A stretch of DNA of 64,000 nucleotides. It comes from Sacculina carcini (Eukaryota; Arthropoda; Thecostraca; Sacculinidae). Where the stretch lies: assembly GCA_916048095.2 (NCBI GenBank), contig OU696574.1, positions 6,483,587 to 6,547,586 of the forward strand. Reading direction: 5' to 3'. This document shows positions 20,790-31,037 of the stretch, piece by piece; the first letter of the stretch is position 1, and every line of letters begins with the position of its first letter. The position numbers were made by a program, and so were the translations under genes. The notes beneath the pieces are model-generated. The model did not search any database, was not told the DNA's origin, and was given only the letters and a program-made list of their open reading frames with translations.

Positions 20790-22964
20790 TCGATACATTC
20801 ACTTACCCCCCTGATTCTCTCATATCTGATCATAGCCTCATCACATTTTGTGTTTCTCTTCCTTCACCTTCTAAGCGTTCTTCCGCTTCACTGATGCTTC
20901 GTGATTACAAAAAATTTGATCCTTTATTATTTTGTCGTTTGGTTACCTCTCTTCTGAATCCCTCAAACTATTTGTTCCTCCCACCACTCCTCCTCCCCAA
21001 GTTTATATCCGACTCTCTCTCCCTCATCAATGATCAGATCTTCCCTTTGCGCTTACATCACTTTCGCTCAAGATCTCCTCCTCCTCCCTGGTGGTCGTCC
21101 GATCTATCCCGCTTGCGTTCAGAATGCAGAGCCCATGAGCGTTCTTGGCGGCGCTTTCGCTCTTCTTCATCATGGTTATCTTTCTGTAGTGCCCGCAAAT
21201 CTTTTTTCTCTGTGGTAGCTTTGTCAAAATCTAATTTCTATCGTTCACAATTACGCCAACTCCAATCATCTCGCTCACGATGGAGAACTCTGAAATCTAT
21301 TTCTGGTCGCTCTTCTAAGTCATCTTGCTCAATATCTGCCAGTGAATTCGCCTCATTTTTCTCTTGTAAAATTGCATCCTTGCAATCCAAATTACCCACT
21401 AGCACTTTTCCTCTCCAATTTCCTCCTTGCCTTAGCACTGTTTCCTCTTTTTCCTCGATTGCTCCGTCTACCACAGCACGTTTTCTTACCAAACTTCAGA
21501 GGTCTAAATGTCCCACTGACCCCATACAATTTTCTGCTCTCTCTGATGCTATTATACTCCTTACTCCACTTTTCACATATATGGTTAACTCTTCTCTCCT
21601 TCACGGTTCATTCTTAGCTTCCAAACATGCCGCTATACTGCCGATTCTCAAAAAATCCAATCTTGATCCCTCTCTTCCATGCAACTATCGTCCAATTTCT
21701 ATTCTATCTCTGTCCTCCAAGCTTCTAGAATCTGCCATCCTTGTTCAATTACGGCCTATCATCTTGCCTGTTCTCGATCCTTGCCAATCTGGTTTTGTAT
21801 CTCAGCACTACCGAAACACTTCTTCTCTGCCTCTCCAATGATCTATTCTCTAATTTTTCATTTGGAAATTCCGTGTTTCTGATTTCCTTAGATTTTTCTG
21901 CTGCCTTCGATCTAGTCGACCACGAAATCTTATGCTGCGATCTTGCTCATCTAGGCCTCACATCTACTGCACTTTCTCTTCTTACCTCATATCTAAATGA
22001 TCGTTCCTATGCTGTTCGCAGTAATGCGGCTTTATCGTGCGACTTTCCTCTCACCTCTGGGGTTCCACAAGGCTCACTTCTTTGTCCTTTACTTTTCAAC
22101 TTATACGTATCATCCCTTTGTCCTATTCTCCACAGCTATCCAGTTTCATTTCACGTATACGCTGACGACATCCAAATTTATTTTCCTCTTTCTCCTCATT
22201 CTTCAAATTTGGTCTCTATGCTGCTCACCCAGATTTCTTCTTGGGCTGCTTCACGTAAACTTGTTCTCAACCCTGACAAAACAGAATATCTAGTCTTTCA
22301 CCTTCCTCGAATTTCTCCTCACTCTATCAACCTTCCGCTAGCCAATCAAATGCGCAATTTGGGTGTCTTGTTCGATCCCAACCTTTCTTTCTCGACTCAT
22401 TTTTCTCAGCTTATCCGCTCTTGCCGCTTTTTACTCCGACAATTTTACCCTATTCGTTCGTCGATTGATGTCTCATCCGCTAGTCTTCTGGTAAACTCCT
22501 ATATCTTTTCTAAGATCGACTATTGCAACTCGCTCTTCTTCCATCTTCCCTTGAAATCTATCCGCCAACTCCAAGCTGTGATCAACCTTGCTTGTCGATT
22601 TGTACTGAGGCTTCCTCCGCGAACCCCTACTTCGGTGCATATCCGACAGCTCGGTTGGTTACCTGCTCTTTCTCGTATCCGCTATAAGGTATGTTGTCTG
22701 GTCTTCAAACTTATCCACTCTCCCTCTTCTCCTTCATATCTCCGTTCCCTATTGACTCTCAATAATCGCACTTCTTGTCGCATTCCTGTGCCATTAGTCT
22801 GTCCTCCTGCTCTTAATCAATCCTCTTGGTCATCCATTTCTTTTTATTTCTCTGCTCCTCGTATCTATAACTCGCTTCCATCTTACCTTCACCACAAGTC
22901 TTCATTCCGATCCTTTTCTGCTGATCTTCATAAATATCTGCTCACTCGTTTTCTTGATGACTAA
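20790..22964 (+). pseudogene. LINE reverse transcriptase (one frameshift)
   Basis: 20759-21841 covers the endonuclease end, linker and RT start (CNYRPISILS, LLESAILVQL, DPCQSGF). A frameshift near 21830 moves it to the 21741-22964 frame, which has ISLDFSAAFDLVDHEIL, SGVPQGSLLCPLLFNLY, the catalytic VYADDIQIYF, WAASRKLVLNPDKTEYL and the L2/CR1-type C-terminus (DYCNSLFFHLP, WLPALSRIRYKVCCLVFKL). The stop at 22962-22964 ends the ORF. Retrotransposition enzyme in origin, non-functional here because of truncation and frameshift. Confidence 0.88.
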
Positions 22965-23123
22965 ATGTATGATTTGTCTCTGGTTATATGCGTGTTGTTT
23001 GTGCTGATCGTCCTATGTTGTACACTCGTTGTTCTTGCTTGATATTTGTCTTTTTACTCACCGTGAATTATCTGTTTTCGTTGCTGCGTCCCGTTTTTGC
23101 ATCTCTTGCATTCGTCGTTGTTT

Positions 23124-23310
23124 GGTCAGGCTTCGCCCTGCTACTGGTAACCGTGTAATTCCAGTACAACCAGATTCATGGTCGAGTCGTCGGCGACTAA
23201 ACCGGCTCCCCCACTGTTCTGCAGTGAGGAGGGTGGCTAGACACCCGACAGGAAAAAAAACAAAACCTGTTTCAAGGGCGGATGAGCTATCTGATAGCCA
23301 ACGGCCATCT
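23124..23310 (+). other. structured RNA-like module in LINE 3' UTR
   Basis: The 187-bp segment from GGTCAGG to GGCCATCT resembles, by eye at roughly 80 percent, the sense strand of 52385-52570 in the 5' UTR of the I-clade LINE. Predicted stems include CAGG/CCTG, CTGGT/ACCAG, GTCG/CGAC before TAA, CACTG/CAGTG and GCTAT/ATAGC. In the other copy the last two stems are CACTGGC/GCCAGTG and GCTG/CAGC, so pairing is kept while bases change. The related LINE copy at 59.7-61.7 kb lacks the segment. Function unknown. Confidence 0.6.
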
Positions 23311-23433
23311 AGCATGTTCCAGTTTGCAAACGTGTTTTCATTTTTCTATTTGTGCCTACTCCCTGCTCGCTGTGATGTTCCTGTCGGTTGTCTTTTTCGC
23401 GCCTGTGTATAAATATGTGCGCTATATTTAATA

Positions 23434-23435
23434 TA

Positions 23436-23470
<35 letters not shown>
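23434..23470 (+). repeat. (TTG)n LINE 3' tail
   Basis: About eleven TTG/GTT triplets close the LINE 3' UTR. A matching tail closes the other copy at about 61671-61698. Confidence 0.8.
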
Positions 23471-23472
<2 letters not shown>

Positions 23473-23527
23473 TCCGTCGTCACCTGAATATAGTAATAAA
23501 TATCGTCACGGGTAGTCATATAGCAAT

Positions 23528-23855
23528 ATGTCGTCAGTGTTGGTACATAATTGGCCACTGTTAGAATTGTTTCCTAGATTGAACCGATCACAGCAGAGGG
23601 CAATATTACAAACAGCTGATTCAACTTTTTACGTGCTATTAGAGAAATATGTCACAATATTTTGCATGATAGAGTTCATTTGGAGAAAAAATAGAAAATA
23701 TGTTGTCTAAATTCAAGTCTGTTATACGTTTTCTTGCTTGAAAACAGCCTTCGGGTGAAAGAAAACGTGATATTCTGATACAATCTGGTAGATTTTTCCC
23801 CGTTCTCATTCCGTTGGTAACTAGTCTAATAACATCACTAGTTTCATCGGTATGA
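23528..23855 (+). pseudogene. Polinton P1 pX-like small basic protein (frameshifted)
   Basis: The ATG at 23528 starts a protein parallel to the P2 gene at 54578-54907: similar start (MSS.L...WP...L.R), then EICHN-like and basic segments, and a tail with LIQSGRFFPVLIPLV that ends at TGA 23853-23855. One or more indels near 23620-23750 separate start and tail into different frames. The stop overlaps the ATG of the next gene (ATGA). Similar small basic proteins with a hydrophobic C-terminus occur in Polintons and adintoviruses and have been compared with adenovirus core protein pX; that comparison is from memory. Confidence 0.6.
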
Positions 23856-24494
23856 GGTCGTTTCGTGAAATGGTGCTGATATTTCAAGATACTTACCATG
23901 AACTGCAAAAGTTGTCAAATCAAAATCGTGCAGACTCTAAATTCTCCTCGCTGGAACAACCACAACATTTTACAAAAGCATCGTCTACTGAAGCCGTGAT
24001 GACGACGATGAAGAATCAGAAACATTATCACCATGATGATGATACTGAAACACTAAAAAACATACTACGTAGATCTGACTTGAATGATGAACAAAAACGT
24101 ATACTGTACTAAAACGAGTGGAAACCTGTTCCGACAGCTCAACAGCAGGCACAATTCACTGGAGTATCACCTATCGATCAGTGGATACAGTTTAAACCTT
24201 TAACATATAAAATATATGCTAGATACCTCTTGGAGCACTTGAGTCAAGGAATTCGGTGGAATAACAAAGGTGTGGTAATTTTCAACAATGTCGAGATTCC
24301 AGGTTCACACATGGTTGACATTGTGAATTACATATTGAGAAAACGTAAAAATACGTTAAAACCAACCGGTTGGAACCAGCTGGCACATCTTATCCAGTCA
24401 CTAAATCTACCACGAGAGATATTTCAGAATTTTGAAATTTTCAAAATTGTTTCTGTCGTACAACAAGAGACACAGTCTATATACACGCCGAAAC
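23852..24494 (+). pseudogene. Polinton P1 conserved gene 2 (unknown function), cut by G3
   Basis: The frame starts MRSFREMVLIFQDTYHELQ, has a TAA at 24110-24112, and continues in the same strand to PTGWNQLAHLIQSLNLPREI. The P2 gene at 54063-54578 is parallel throughout (MSAFQRMVLISQAAYDEMQ; PTGWAQLRQLIEPLNLPREV). Between the ends it has an acidic, low-complexity middle and a repeated hydrophobic/basic pattern (VDIVNYILRKRKN). I recall this family as an accessory, perhaps virion, gene of Polinton-like elements but cannot assign a function. G3 inserts at 24495 and the frame resumes at 29919. Confidence 0.6.
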
Positions 24495-24677
24495 TAGCTG
24501 GGCATCACCACATTGTCGGTTTATATTTAGCTTAGTCCAGTCATGCGTTCAACACAATCATGAAGTTCTCGTTACATTGTGATTCAGCATTAATGGTAGC
24601 TTCTCACTTGGCGCTAAATCTTGTTTGTTACATTGTTTGTGCAAATATAGTTTGTTACTTTAAATGCTGTTCAGTTA
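24495..24677 (+). repeat. G3 5' LTR
   Basis: 183 bp, TAGCTGGGCATCACC to GCTGTTCAGTTA, preceded by GAAAC. Differs from the 3' copy by a 1-bp or slightly larger indel in a T run and a few substitutions. Confidence 0.88.
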
Positions 24678-24763
24678 TGTAACAAAGAAAATTTAAATTT
24701 TTCCATGATCGTGAGTATGTTATTGCGATATATTATCTAAGCTGAAATATCCGAGTAGCAGAC

Positions 24764-27274
24764 ATGACTGAGGTTGAACTTAAGTGCCCTTACGAGGCTT
24801 GTGATTATTCCACCCCTTCGTTGGAGAGTTCAGTGGCAATTCAAATGCTAAAACTGCACCAAGATGCACGGCACCCAAGAGTGGTACTTGCAAAGCAAGA
24901 AAAAGCCCAACTCCCAACGCTTGAGGTAGTGGACGGCATAGTCACTGAGGCAGCGATGGGTATGTTCAAACAACGGCTCGCGTCCTACAAATGACTCGCT
25001 GGGCTGCAAACACAGTCAGCTGACATAGTTCTTCAGGGGCTGCCCCTGCCCGCATACAACCAGTTATACGCGAGGTATGGCGATGACCTCGTCAGTCAAA
25101 CAGAGGAGGCGCTGCTCGAGAATATTTCGGCTCTTATGGTCCGCCCAGAGAACAAACTGTCTCACGTTTTGAGACTTCAGAAAATGCAGCAAGAGGACCA
25201 AACAATCCCAGTCTTCTCCGCCAATATTCGATCTGCCGCTCGTCGTTGCTGTTTTCGTGTGAAATGTTCGTGTGGCGTCAATGTCAGTTACGAAGACGAC
25301 ATGGTGCTTTTTCAGTTGCTCTCTGGCATCAAAGATGCAAGCGTGCAATCCGACCTGCTTGCTAAAACGAACCTTTCTCTGAAAGAAGCTGAAAAGTATG
25401 CGGCTGACAGAGAGATGGCAAAAAGGAGTCAGGCGTCCATGGTTGCAGAAGAGGTGGGACGAATTCAGTCAACCTACTCAAAAAACAAACGGCAAGTGAA
25501 GCAGCAACCGCACACGGCGTCGTGTAGTTACTGTGGTGAGGCGGCCCATGAGGATCGCGCCAAGGAATGTCCGGCCTTCACCAGAGTATGCAAGTGCGGG
25601 CGCAAGGGACACTTCTTGAAGTGTTGTCGGAACGGCGGCAAACCTCGGCACCCCACCCATGATCGCGAAAAACACCAACAAATACAGGCAGATGACACAC
25701 TTTTTGAACTGTCAACAAAATATGTTCCAGAGTGCACACGCGACGCTATCAGCAGTGTTCAGTACGACACGAAAACGAAACAGTGGTTCACTCGCGACAA
25801 GACGGAAGACAGTAGACTACAGGTGTCGCTGTGTATTGACTGCAACAGTCTGGACCCGCTCAAACGGTGTCTTCCCCGTTTAACGATGAAAACTGTGTCA
25901 TGCATGGCTGTGGCAGACACAGGGGCGACTGTGACTTGTGCTGGACCAGATGTCCTTTCAGAGCTGGCCGCCGGTCGCGAACATTTGGTGCCAACACGTA
26001 TCAGGTTGTATGCAGCCAACAAGTCGCCACTCACAGTCATGGGCGGTCTGCCGGTCAAAGTGACATGCTCTATAGGCGAGAGTCGGCCCTCGACGATAGA
26101 AATGCTCTACATTGTCAGGGAACTCAACGGACTCTACTTATCAAAGGACGCTCTCATCTCATTGGGCTCCATACCGCGCTCATTCCCGCAACCATCCAGG
26201 GTCGCCGACGCTGTACGCTCAGTCGAGGATAACAGGGCTGAAGACGCTCGGGCACCATGCGGGTGTTTGGTACGCACCAATGCACCGGAACCTCCAAAGG
26301 TTCCAGCCCACGTATCTGAGTCGAACGTTGCCGAACTCGAGCAAATCCTTCTACGTCATTACGCATCGTCTACCTTCAACACGTGCTGCCACCAGCCGCT
26401 CCCGCTGATGCATGGTCCACCACTTGAACTTGCTCTGAAGCCCGGGAGCACACCTAAAGCTGTATACACCCCAGCCATCGTACCACTCCACTGGAGACAT
26501 AAGATCAAGCGTGATCTGGACAGAGATGTAGAAATGGGAGTGTTGGAACGGGTGGACGTCAATGATCCAGTGACTTGGTGTTCAAGGATGGTTGTGACAC
26601 GGAAACACAATGGAGAACCGCGAAGAACAATTGATCTTCAGGCTCTGAATGAAGCCAGCGTGCGCCAAACACATCCGACCATGCCACCATTCCAGCAGGC
26701 CATGTCCATCCTTCCACACAAATGGAAAACCACTACTGATGCCTTTAACGGCTATCACTCGGTGTCCATTAGAGAATGTGACAGGCCCCTCACAACATAC
26801 ATCACACCGTGGGGCAGGTATCGATACAAAACCGCTCCTCAGGGCTACAAAACTTCTGGTGATGCGTATACTCACCGTTTTGACAAAATTACAGTCAATG
26901 TCGACGACTGTGCTCGTGTCATTGACGATACCATTTTATACAGAGACACCATCGCGGACATGTTCAGGCACACAGCTGAATATCTGACTCTCTGCGGTCG
27001 CAGCGGGATGCTACAAAACAGGGATAAGTTTGTGTTCTGCCGCAAAACTGTGAACTGGGTAGGCTTCCGGATAAGCTCCGATAGTGTCCAACCACTACCT
27101 GCACACGCAGAGTCAACCCGTTCATTTCCTATTCCTCAGAACAAAACCGACATGCGCTCATTCTTGGCGCTAGTCAACCAAGTGTCGGCATTCTATGCAA
27201 CACAGCCCAAACTGCTACCGTTCCGCGCTCTACTATCAGCAAACACACCGTGGTACTGGGACGAAGTGCTATAA
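24764..27274 (+). pseudogene. pol: G3 Gag, protease and reverse transcriptase
   Basis: The ATG at 24764 begins with a C2H2-like finger (CPYEACDYST ... LHQDARH), an unusual Gag N-terminus. A TGA at 24992-24994 interrupts Gag. Further on are two cysteine knuckle regions (CSYCGEAAHEDRAKECP, CKCGRKGHFLKCC), the protease site VADTGATVTCAG, and RT with VTRKHNGEPRRTIDLQALN, TDAFNGYHSV and a catalytic site reading VIDDTILY (26918-26941) where most gypsy elements have YxDD. The TAA at 27272-27274 ends this part, but the same frame goes on into RNase H. Confidence 0.86.
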
Positions 27275-29485
27275 AGACTGTTCGTCAGCACAAGAGAGCT
27301 GATCGCCAAGGAAGTATAAAAGGGAATAAAGACATTCGACCCCTTAAAGAAAACATGTCTCCTGGTAGATTGGTGCAAGACAGGAATGGGGTATGTCTTA
27401 ACGCAAAAGCACTGTACTTGTCCAGAAACACGTCCATTGTGCTGCCCTGACGGCTGGAAAGTTTGTGGTGTGGGCTCAAGATTCACCTCCCCCGCTGAGA
27501 GCCGGTACTCGCCAACCGAAGGAGAAGCGCTAGCCGTGGTGAACGCCTTGGAGAAAACAAAGTACTTCACCCTTGGGTGCAACGAGTTACTTGTGGGCAC
27601 GGATCACAAACCGCTTCTCGGCATCTTAAATGACAAATCGCTGGAAAGCATCAACAACCCTCGCATCAGTCGACTAAAGGAGAAAACATTCGGCTGGTCG
27701 TTCTCGATTGTTCACGTCCCCGGGCGCAATCATGGAGGACCAGACGCGCTGTCCCGTTACGGCATCCAGGAGACGGTGCCTCATCAATTGGTGGCTGCCA
27801 CTTCGAGCGATTTCGAGGGCACAGAAGATGGCAATTAGTCGGACACCATACACCATATGATGACGCTAATGGCAGTGCCATCGAACCCGAATGTTGACGA
27901 CCCAATGGACGAATTCATTTTTGCGTTGTCCACTGCTCTGCAACCCGTCCACTGGTGCAAACTTTCAGATGAATCGGCTCGAGACCCTACCATAAAAGCT
28001 CTGGTGCGTATGGTAAATACGAAATTCCCGTCTTCGCCAGAAACAATGAATGAGAACCTTCGCTTGTTTTGGAAATTGCGGCACGACCTTGCCGCCTCTG
28101 GTGATGTACTGCTGTACAGAGGCCGCCTAGTGATCCCCACCATCGTGCGCAAGAAGATATTATCAACGTTGCATTCAGCCCATCAAGGTGTAACGGGTAT
28201 GAGACTTCGAGCTGAGCGGTCCGTGTTCTGGCCAGGCATGACCACAGACATTGAAAACATGCGTGAAAACTGTTCATCCTGCCAGCAGAACGCTCCTTCT
28301 CACTCCAACATGCCGGCTGTTACACCCATCACACCAGAATACCCCTTTCAACACGTTGCAGCTGACTATTTCGATTACAACGGACATAGTTTTAGTGTTG
28401 TAGTGGATCGTTTCAGCAACTGGTTCCAGATATGGCAGGGCGCTTCAGGTTCCTTACCTCTGGTCAGGGTGTTAACAAACCTTTGTCGGGACTTTGGCGT
28501 GCCCGAGACACTGACGAGCGACGGTGGATCTCAGTTCACATCAAGTGTTGCGTAGAAGTTTATGTCTCAACATGGCATACATCACAGACTCACATCAGTG
28601 GCATTTCCACATGCGAACTGTCGTGCAGAGGTTGCAGTGAAAACAGCCAAGCGCCTGATTCGTGATAACGTCACCGCCGATGGCCGTTTAGACTCAGTGC
28701 GTCTTACCCGGGCACTGATCCAATATCGCAACACTCCCGACAGAGCGACTGGTCTCTCTCCGGCTGAACTGCTCCTGGGTCGCCAATTGCGGGACTTCAT
28801 CCCCGGGCACATGTCTCCTCCATTGAAAACATTTGAAGACCTTAGTGCAACATGGCGAAATGTGGCGGACTGGCGTGAGAGGGCATTAGGTCGGAGGGCG
28901 TCCAAAGACCAAGAACGGCAAAATGTCCACACCAGGCACCTGCCTGAATTGGGTGTCGGTCAATCTGTAGCTCTACAGAACCAAACTGGCAACCGTCCAA
29001 CAAAGTGAGACCGTCGAGGCGTCATTGTCGAGTTTCTGCCATACCGACAGTACAAGGTTATGATGGACGGGTCACGAAAGCTGACACTTCGCAACCGGAA
29101 ATTTCTCCGTGCATATACACCTGTCTTTCCTCGCACATTTCCTGCACAACCAACGCTGCCGTGCAACGTTCAAAATACATCCCCGGATAATCATCCCCCA
29201 CTCGTACCGAACTCACCGACTCTCCCAGTCCCAGCTCCAATGGCGGCTGATCGTGATGAAAACAACGTACCAAGTCCAAGCGGTGCTCCAACTGTACACC
29301 CACCTACAAGTTCAATCACTGATTCACCACCGATTCATGCGACTGCGCAGTCACCTGTGTCCGGAGATAGCAGTCGTTCAGAGGCGGAGCTAACGTCCAC
29401 TCCTGCACTTCGTCGCTCCTTGAGGGCTGGTCGCGGCCAAACATCTAGGTATGAAAACTATGTCCGAGCAGTTGTGATAATGTAA
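27275..29485 (+). pseudogene. pol: G3 RNase H and integrase
   Basis: In the same frame as gag-RT, with stops near 27320, 27836 (TAG), 28553 (TAG) and 29006 (TGA). RNase H shows RYSPTEGEALAVVNALE, GTDHKPLLGIL and GPDALSRYG. Integrase has the zinc finger (HSAHQGVTGMRLRAE ... CSSCQQ), core with AADYFDYNGHSF and TSDGGSQFTS, and PHANCRAEVAVKTAKRL with the catalytic Glu. The C-terminal domain reads WDRRG-type motifs around the TGA. All catalytic residues remain, only nonsense changes are seen. Confidence 0.85.
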
Positions 29486-29731
29486 ATTGTTATTCGGTTT
29501 AATGTTCTGTTAATTTGTTTGGTATTGTGTGTTGCCACTACTGGGTAATATTCCCTCCTTTTCGGTGTTTACCATTTTGCGTGTTACTGGCCACATGTAC
29601 GCATAACCTCGCGACACCCATCCGACGAACAAATGTAGATACATTTGTTCGTTTTTGGTGCAGTGTTGTGATATGGTTCCAAGCTACCGCAACAAGCACA
29701 TTGGTTGGTACCAATCTCCTTGGTGGGGGCA

Positions 29732-29913
29732 TAGCTGGGCATCACCACATTGTCGGTTTATATTTAGATTAGTCAAGTCATGCGTTTAACACAATTATGA
29801 AGTTCTCGTTACATTGTGATTCAGCATTAATGGTAGCTTCTCACTTGGCGCTAAATCTTGTTTGTTACATTTTTGTGCAAATATAGTTTGTTACTTTAAA
29901 TGCTGTTCAGTTA
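29732..29913 (+). repeat. G3 3' LTR
   Basis: 182 bp with the same ends as the 5' copy, followed by GAAAC (29914-29918) and then Polinton sequence. Confidence 0.88.
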
Positions 29914-29918
29914 GAAAC

Positions 29919-30397
29919 GACATCAATCATCGTCATCTTCGTCGCTAGAGGAATCTGCAAGCAAACGTGCACGCAAATGGAGTACGAGACTGTACTGAGA
30001 AACCGTTATAGACAAATTGGTCAACCGCAAGCTCTAGGTGCAAAGTATAGGATCTTGGGTACAGACAAAATATCACAAACACAGGTGAAAAAATGGTTAA
30101 ATACGTACAAGACCAGCAACTTCACCGACCCCTACGTAAAAAATTCCCGCTTAACTCATATGCACTCGAGGGGTTAAATCATACCTGGCAAGTGGATTTG
30201 TGTGATGTAAGTAGACTGAAAAACCACAACAATCGTGTACGATATTTGTTGGGAGTTATAGATATATTCAGTAGATAGGCTTATGTACGACCTATGACAA
30301 GAAAAACAGGTCCAATAGTTACAAAACATATGAAAGACATATTGGAGGACAATGGAAAGATATTCCTGTTCAGATACAGTCTGATAAGGGAGGAGAG
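29919..30397 (+). pseudogene. Polinton P1 integrase, N-terminal part (cut by G4)
   Basis: After the G3 target duplication the sequence reads a Ser-rich then basic stretch (KRARKWSTRLY) that ends gene 2 or starts integrase, then ISQTQVKKWLNTYKT, a QLHRPLRKKF segment and the core start TWQVDLCDVSRLKNHN (first catalytic Asp) and YLLGVIDIFSR. Stops and shifts occur near 30175 and 30277. Around 30377 QSDKGGE gives the second catalytic Asp. The frame is broken at 30398 by the G4 LTR and resumes at 34857. Retroviral-type integrases of this kind are the Polinton hallmark. Confidence 0.82.
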
Positions 30398-30606
30398 TGT
30401 AGTGTTCATTGTTTATATATTTGTTATTGTTCTTGTAACTACCTTCGCGCCGCAGTGGGGCTATTTGTTCTCGCGATTGACGAGGTGACAGTGTGTTGTG
30501 GTTTGGGCGTGGTGATTTTTGTATCAGGTTTTGTTCGGTTATCTTGTGTGAGTTTGTGAGTATAATATATCTAGTTGTTCGTGTTGCCTCTCGTTGCGTC
30601 ACTACA
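30398..30606 (+). repeat. G4 5' LTR
   Basis: 209 bp, TGTAGTGTTCATTG to TCACTACA; preceded by GAGAG. The copy at 34648 has the same length. Confidence 0.93.
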
Positions 30607-30635
30607 AATTGGCGACGAGGTTTTTTTTCGGTATT

Positions 30636-31037
30636 ATGGATAGCGTGCAACCTCCAGCCGCATTTCTCGCAAGGCCTGGAAAACCACTAGTTTCCTGTAG
30701 CGAATGGGAATTCGCATTTACTAATTACATAGTGGCGATTAACGGTGAGTCGTTTACTGTCGACCGTCGCCGGGCCATTCTCCTCCACTGTGTGGGCGCT
30801 GAGGCTCAACAAGCTTATCGTTCACTTCCGGCAGCGACAAAGCAGGAAGGCGAGAACCGGTACCAGGAGACGCTGCGAGTTCTACGGGAATATTATTCTC
30901 CGAAGGTGAATGTAATATCCGAACGGTACACGTTTCGCCAACGAAAGCAACAGCAGACCGAATCCCTGCCGAATATGTATCAATATTGGAAACTTTGTCG
31001 GCGAATTGCAAGTTCGGAAATCTCGCAGATGAGATGA
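30636..31037 (+). pseudogene. gag: G4 Gag, N-terminal part
   Basis: The ATG at 30636-30638 starts MDSVQPPAAFLARPGKPL, followed by WEFAFTNYIVAING and ILLHCVGAEAQQAY, a capsid-type retrotransposon Gag. The frame is lost in the 30986-31037 overlap, where the rest of Gag continues in the -1 frame. Because the zinc knuckles come after the shift, this is a lesion inside Gag rather than a programmed gag-pol frameshift. Confidence 0.82.

Larger units (their letters stand above)
20759..23470 (+). mobile_element. LINE of the L2/CR1 group, 5'-truncated (L-a)
   Basis: Coding sequence starts inside the end of the endonuclease domain (SDHSLITF), continues through reverse transcriptase, and is followed by a 3' UTR ending in (TTG)n at 23434-23470. 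A 5' truncation and a short simple-repeat 3' tail are typical of L2/CR1-type non-LTR elements. A second, more truncated copy is at 59695-61700. The 3' UTR here is about 190 bp longer because of the module at 23124-23310. Confidence 0.87.
24495..29913 (+). mobile_element. LTR retrotransposon G3 (gypsy-like), inserted in Polinton P1
   Basis: LTRs of 183 and 182 bp (24495-24677 and 29732-29913) bound a gag-pol region. GAAAC occurs on both sides (24490-24494 and 29914-29918), giving a 5-bp target duplication inside the Polinton gene. The LTR ends are TAGCTG...CAGTTA, not TG...CA. A polypurine-like GGTGGGGGCA precedes the 3' LTR. One coding frame runs from 24764 to 29485 with about six in-frame stops and no frameshift seen. 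Confidence 0.9.
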
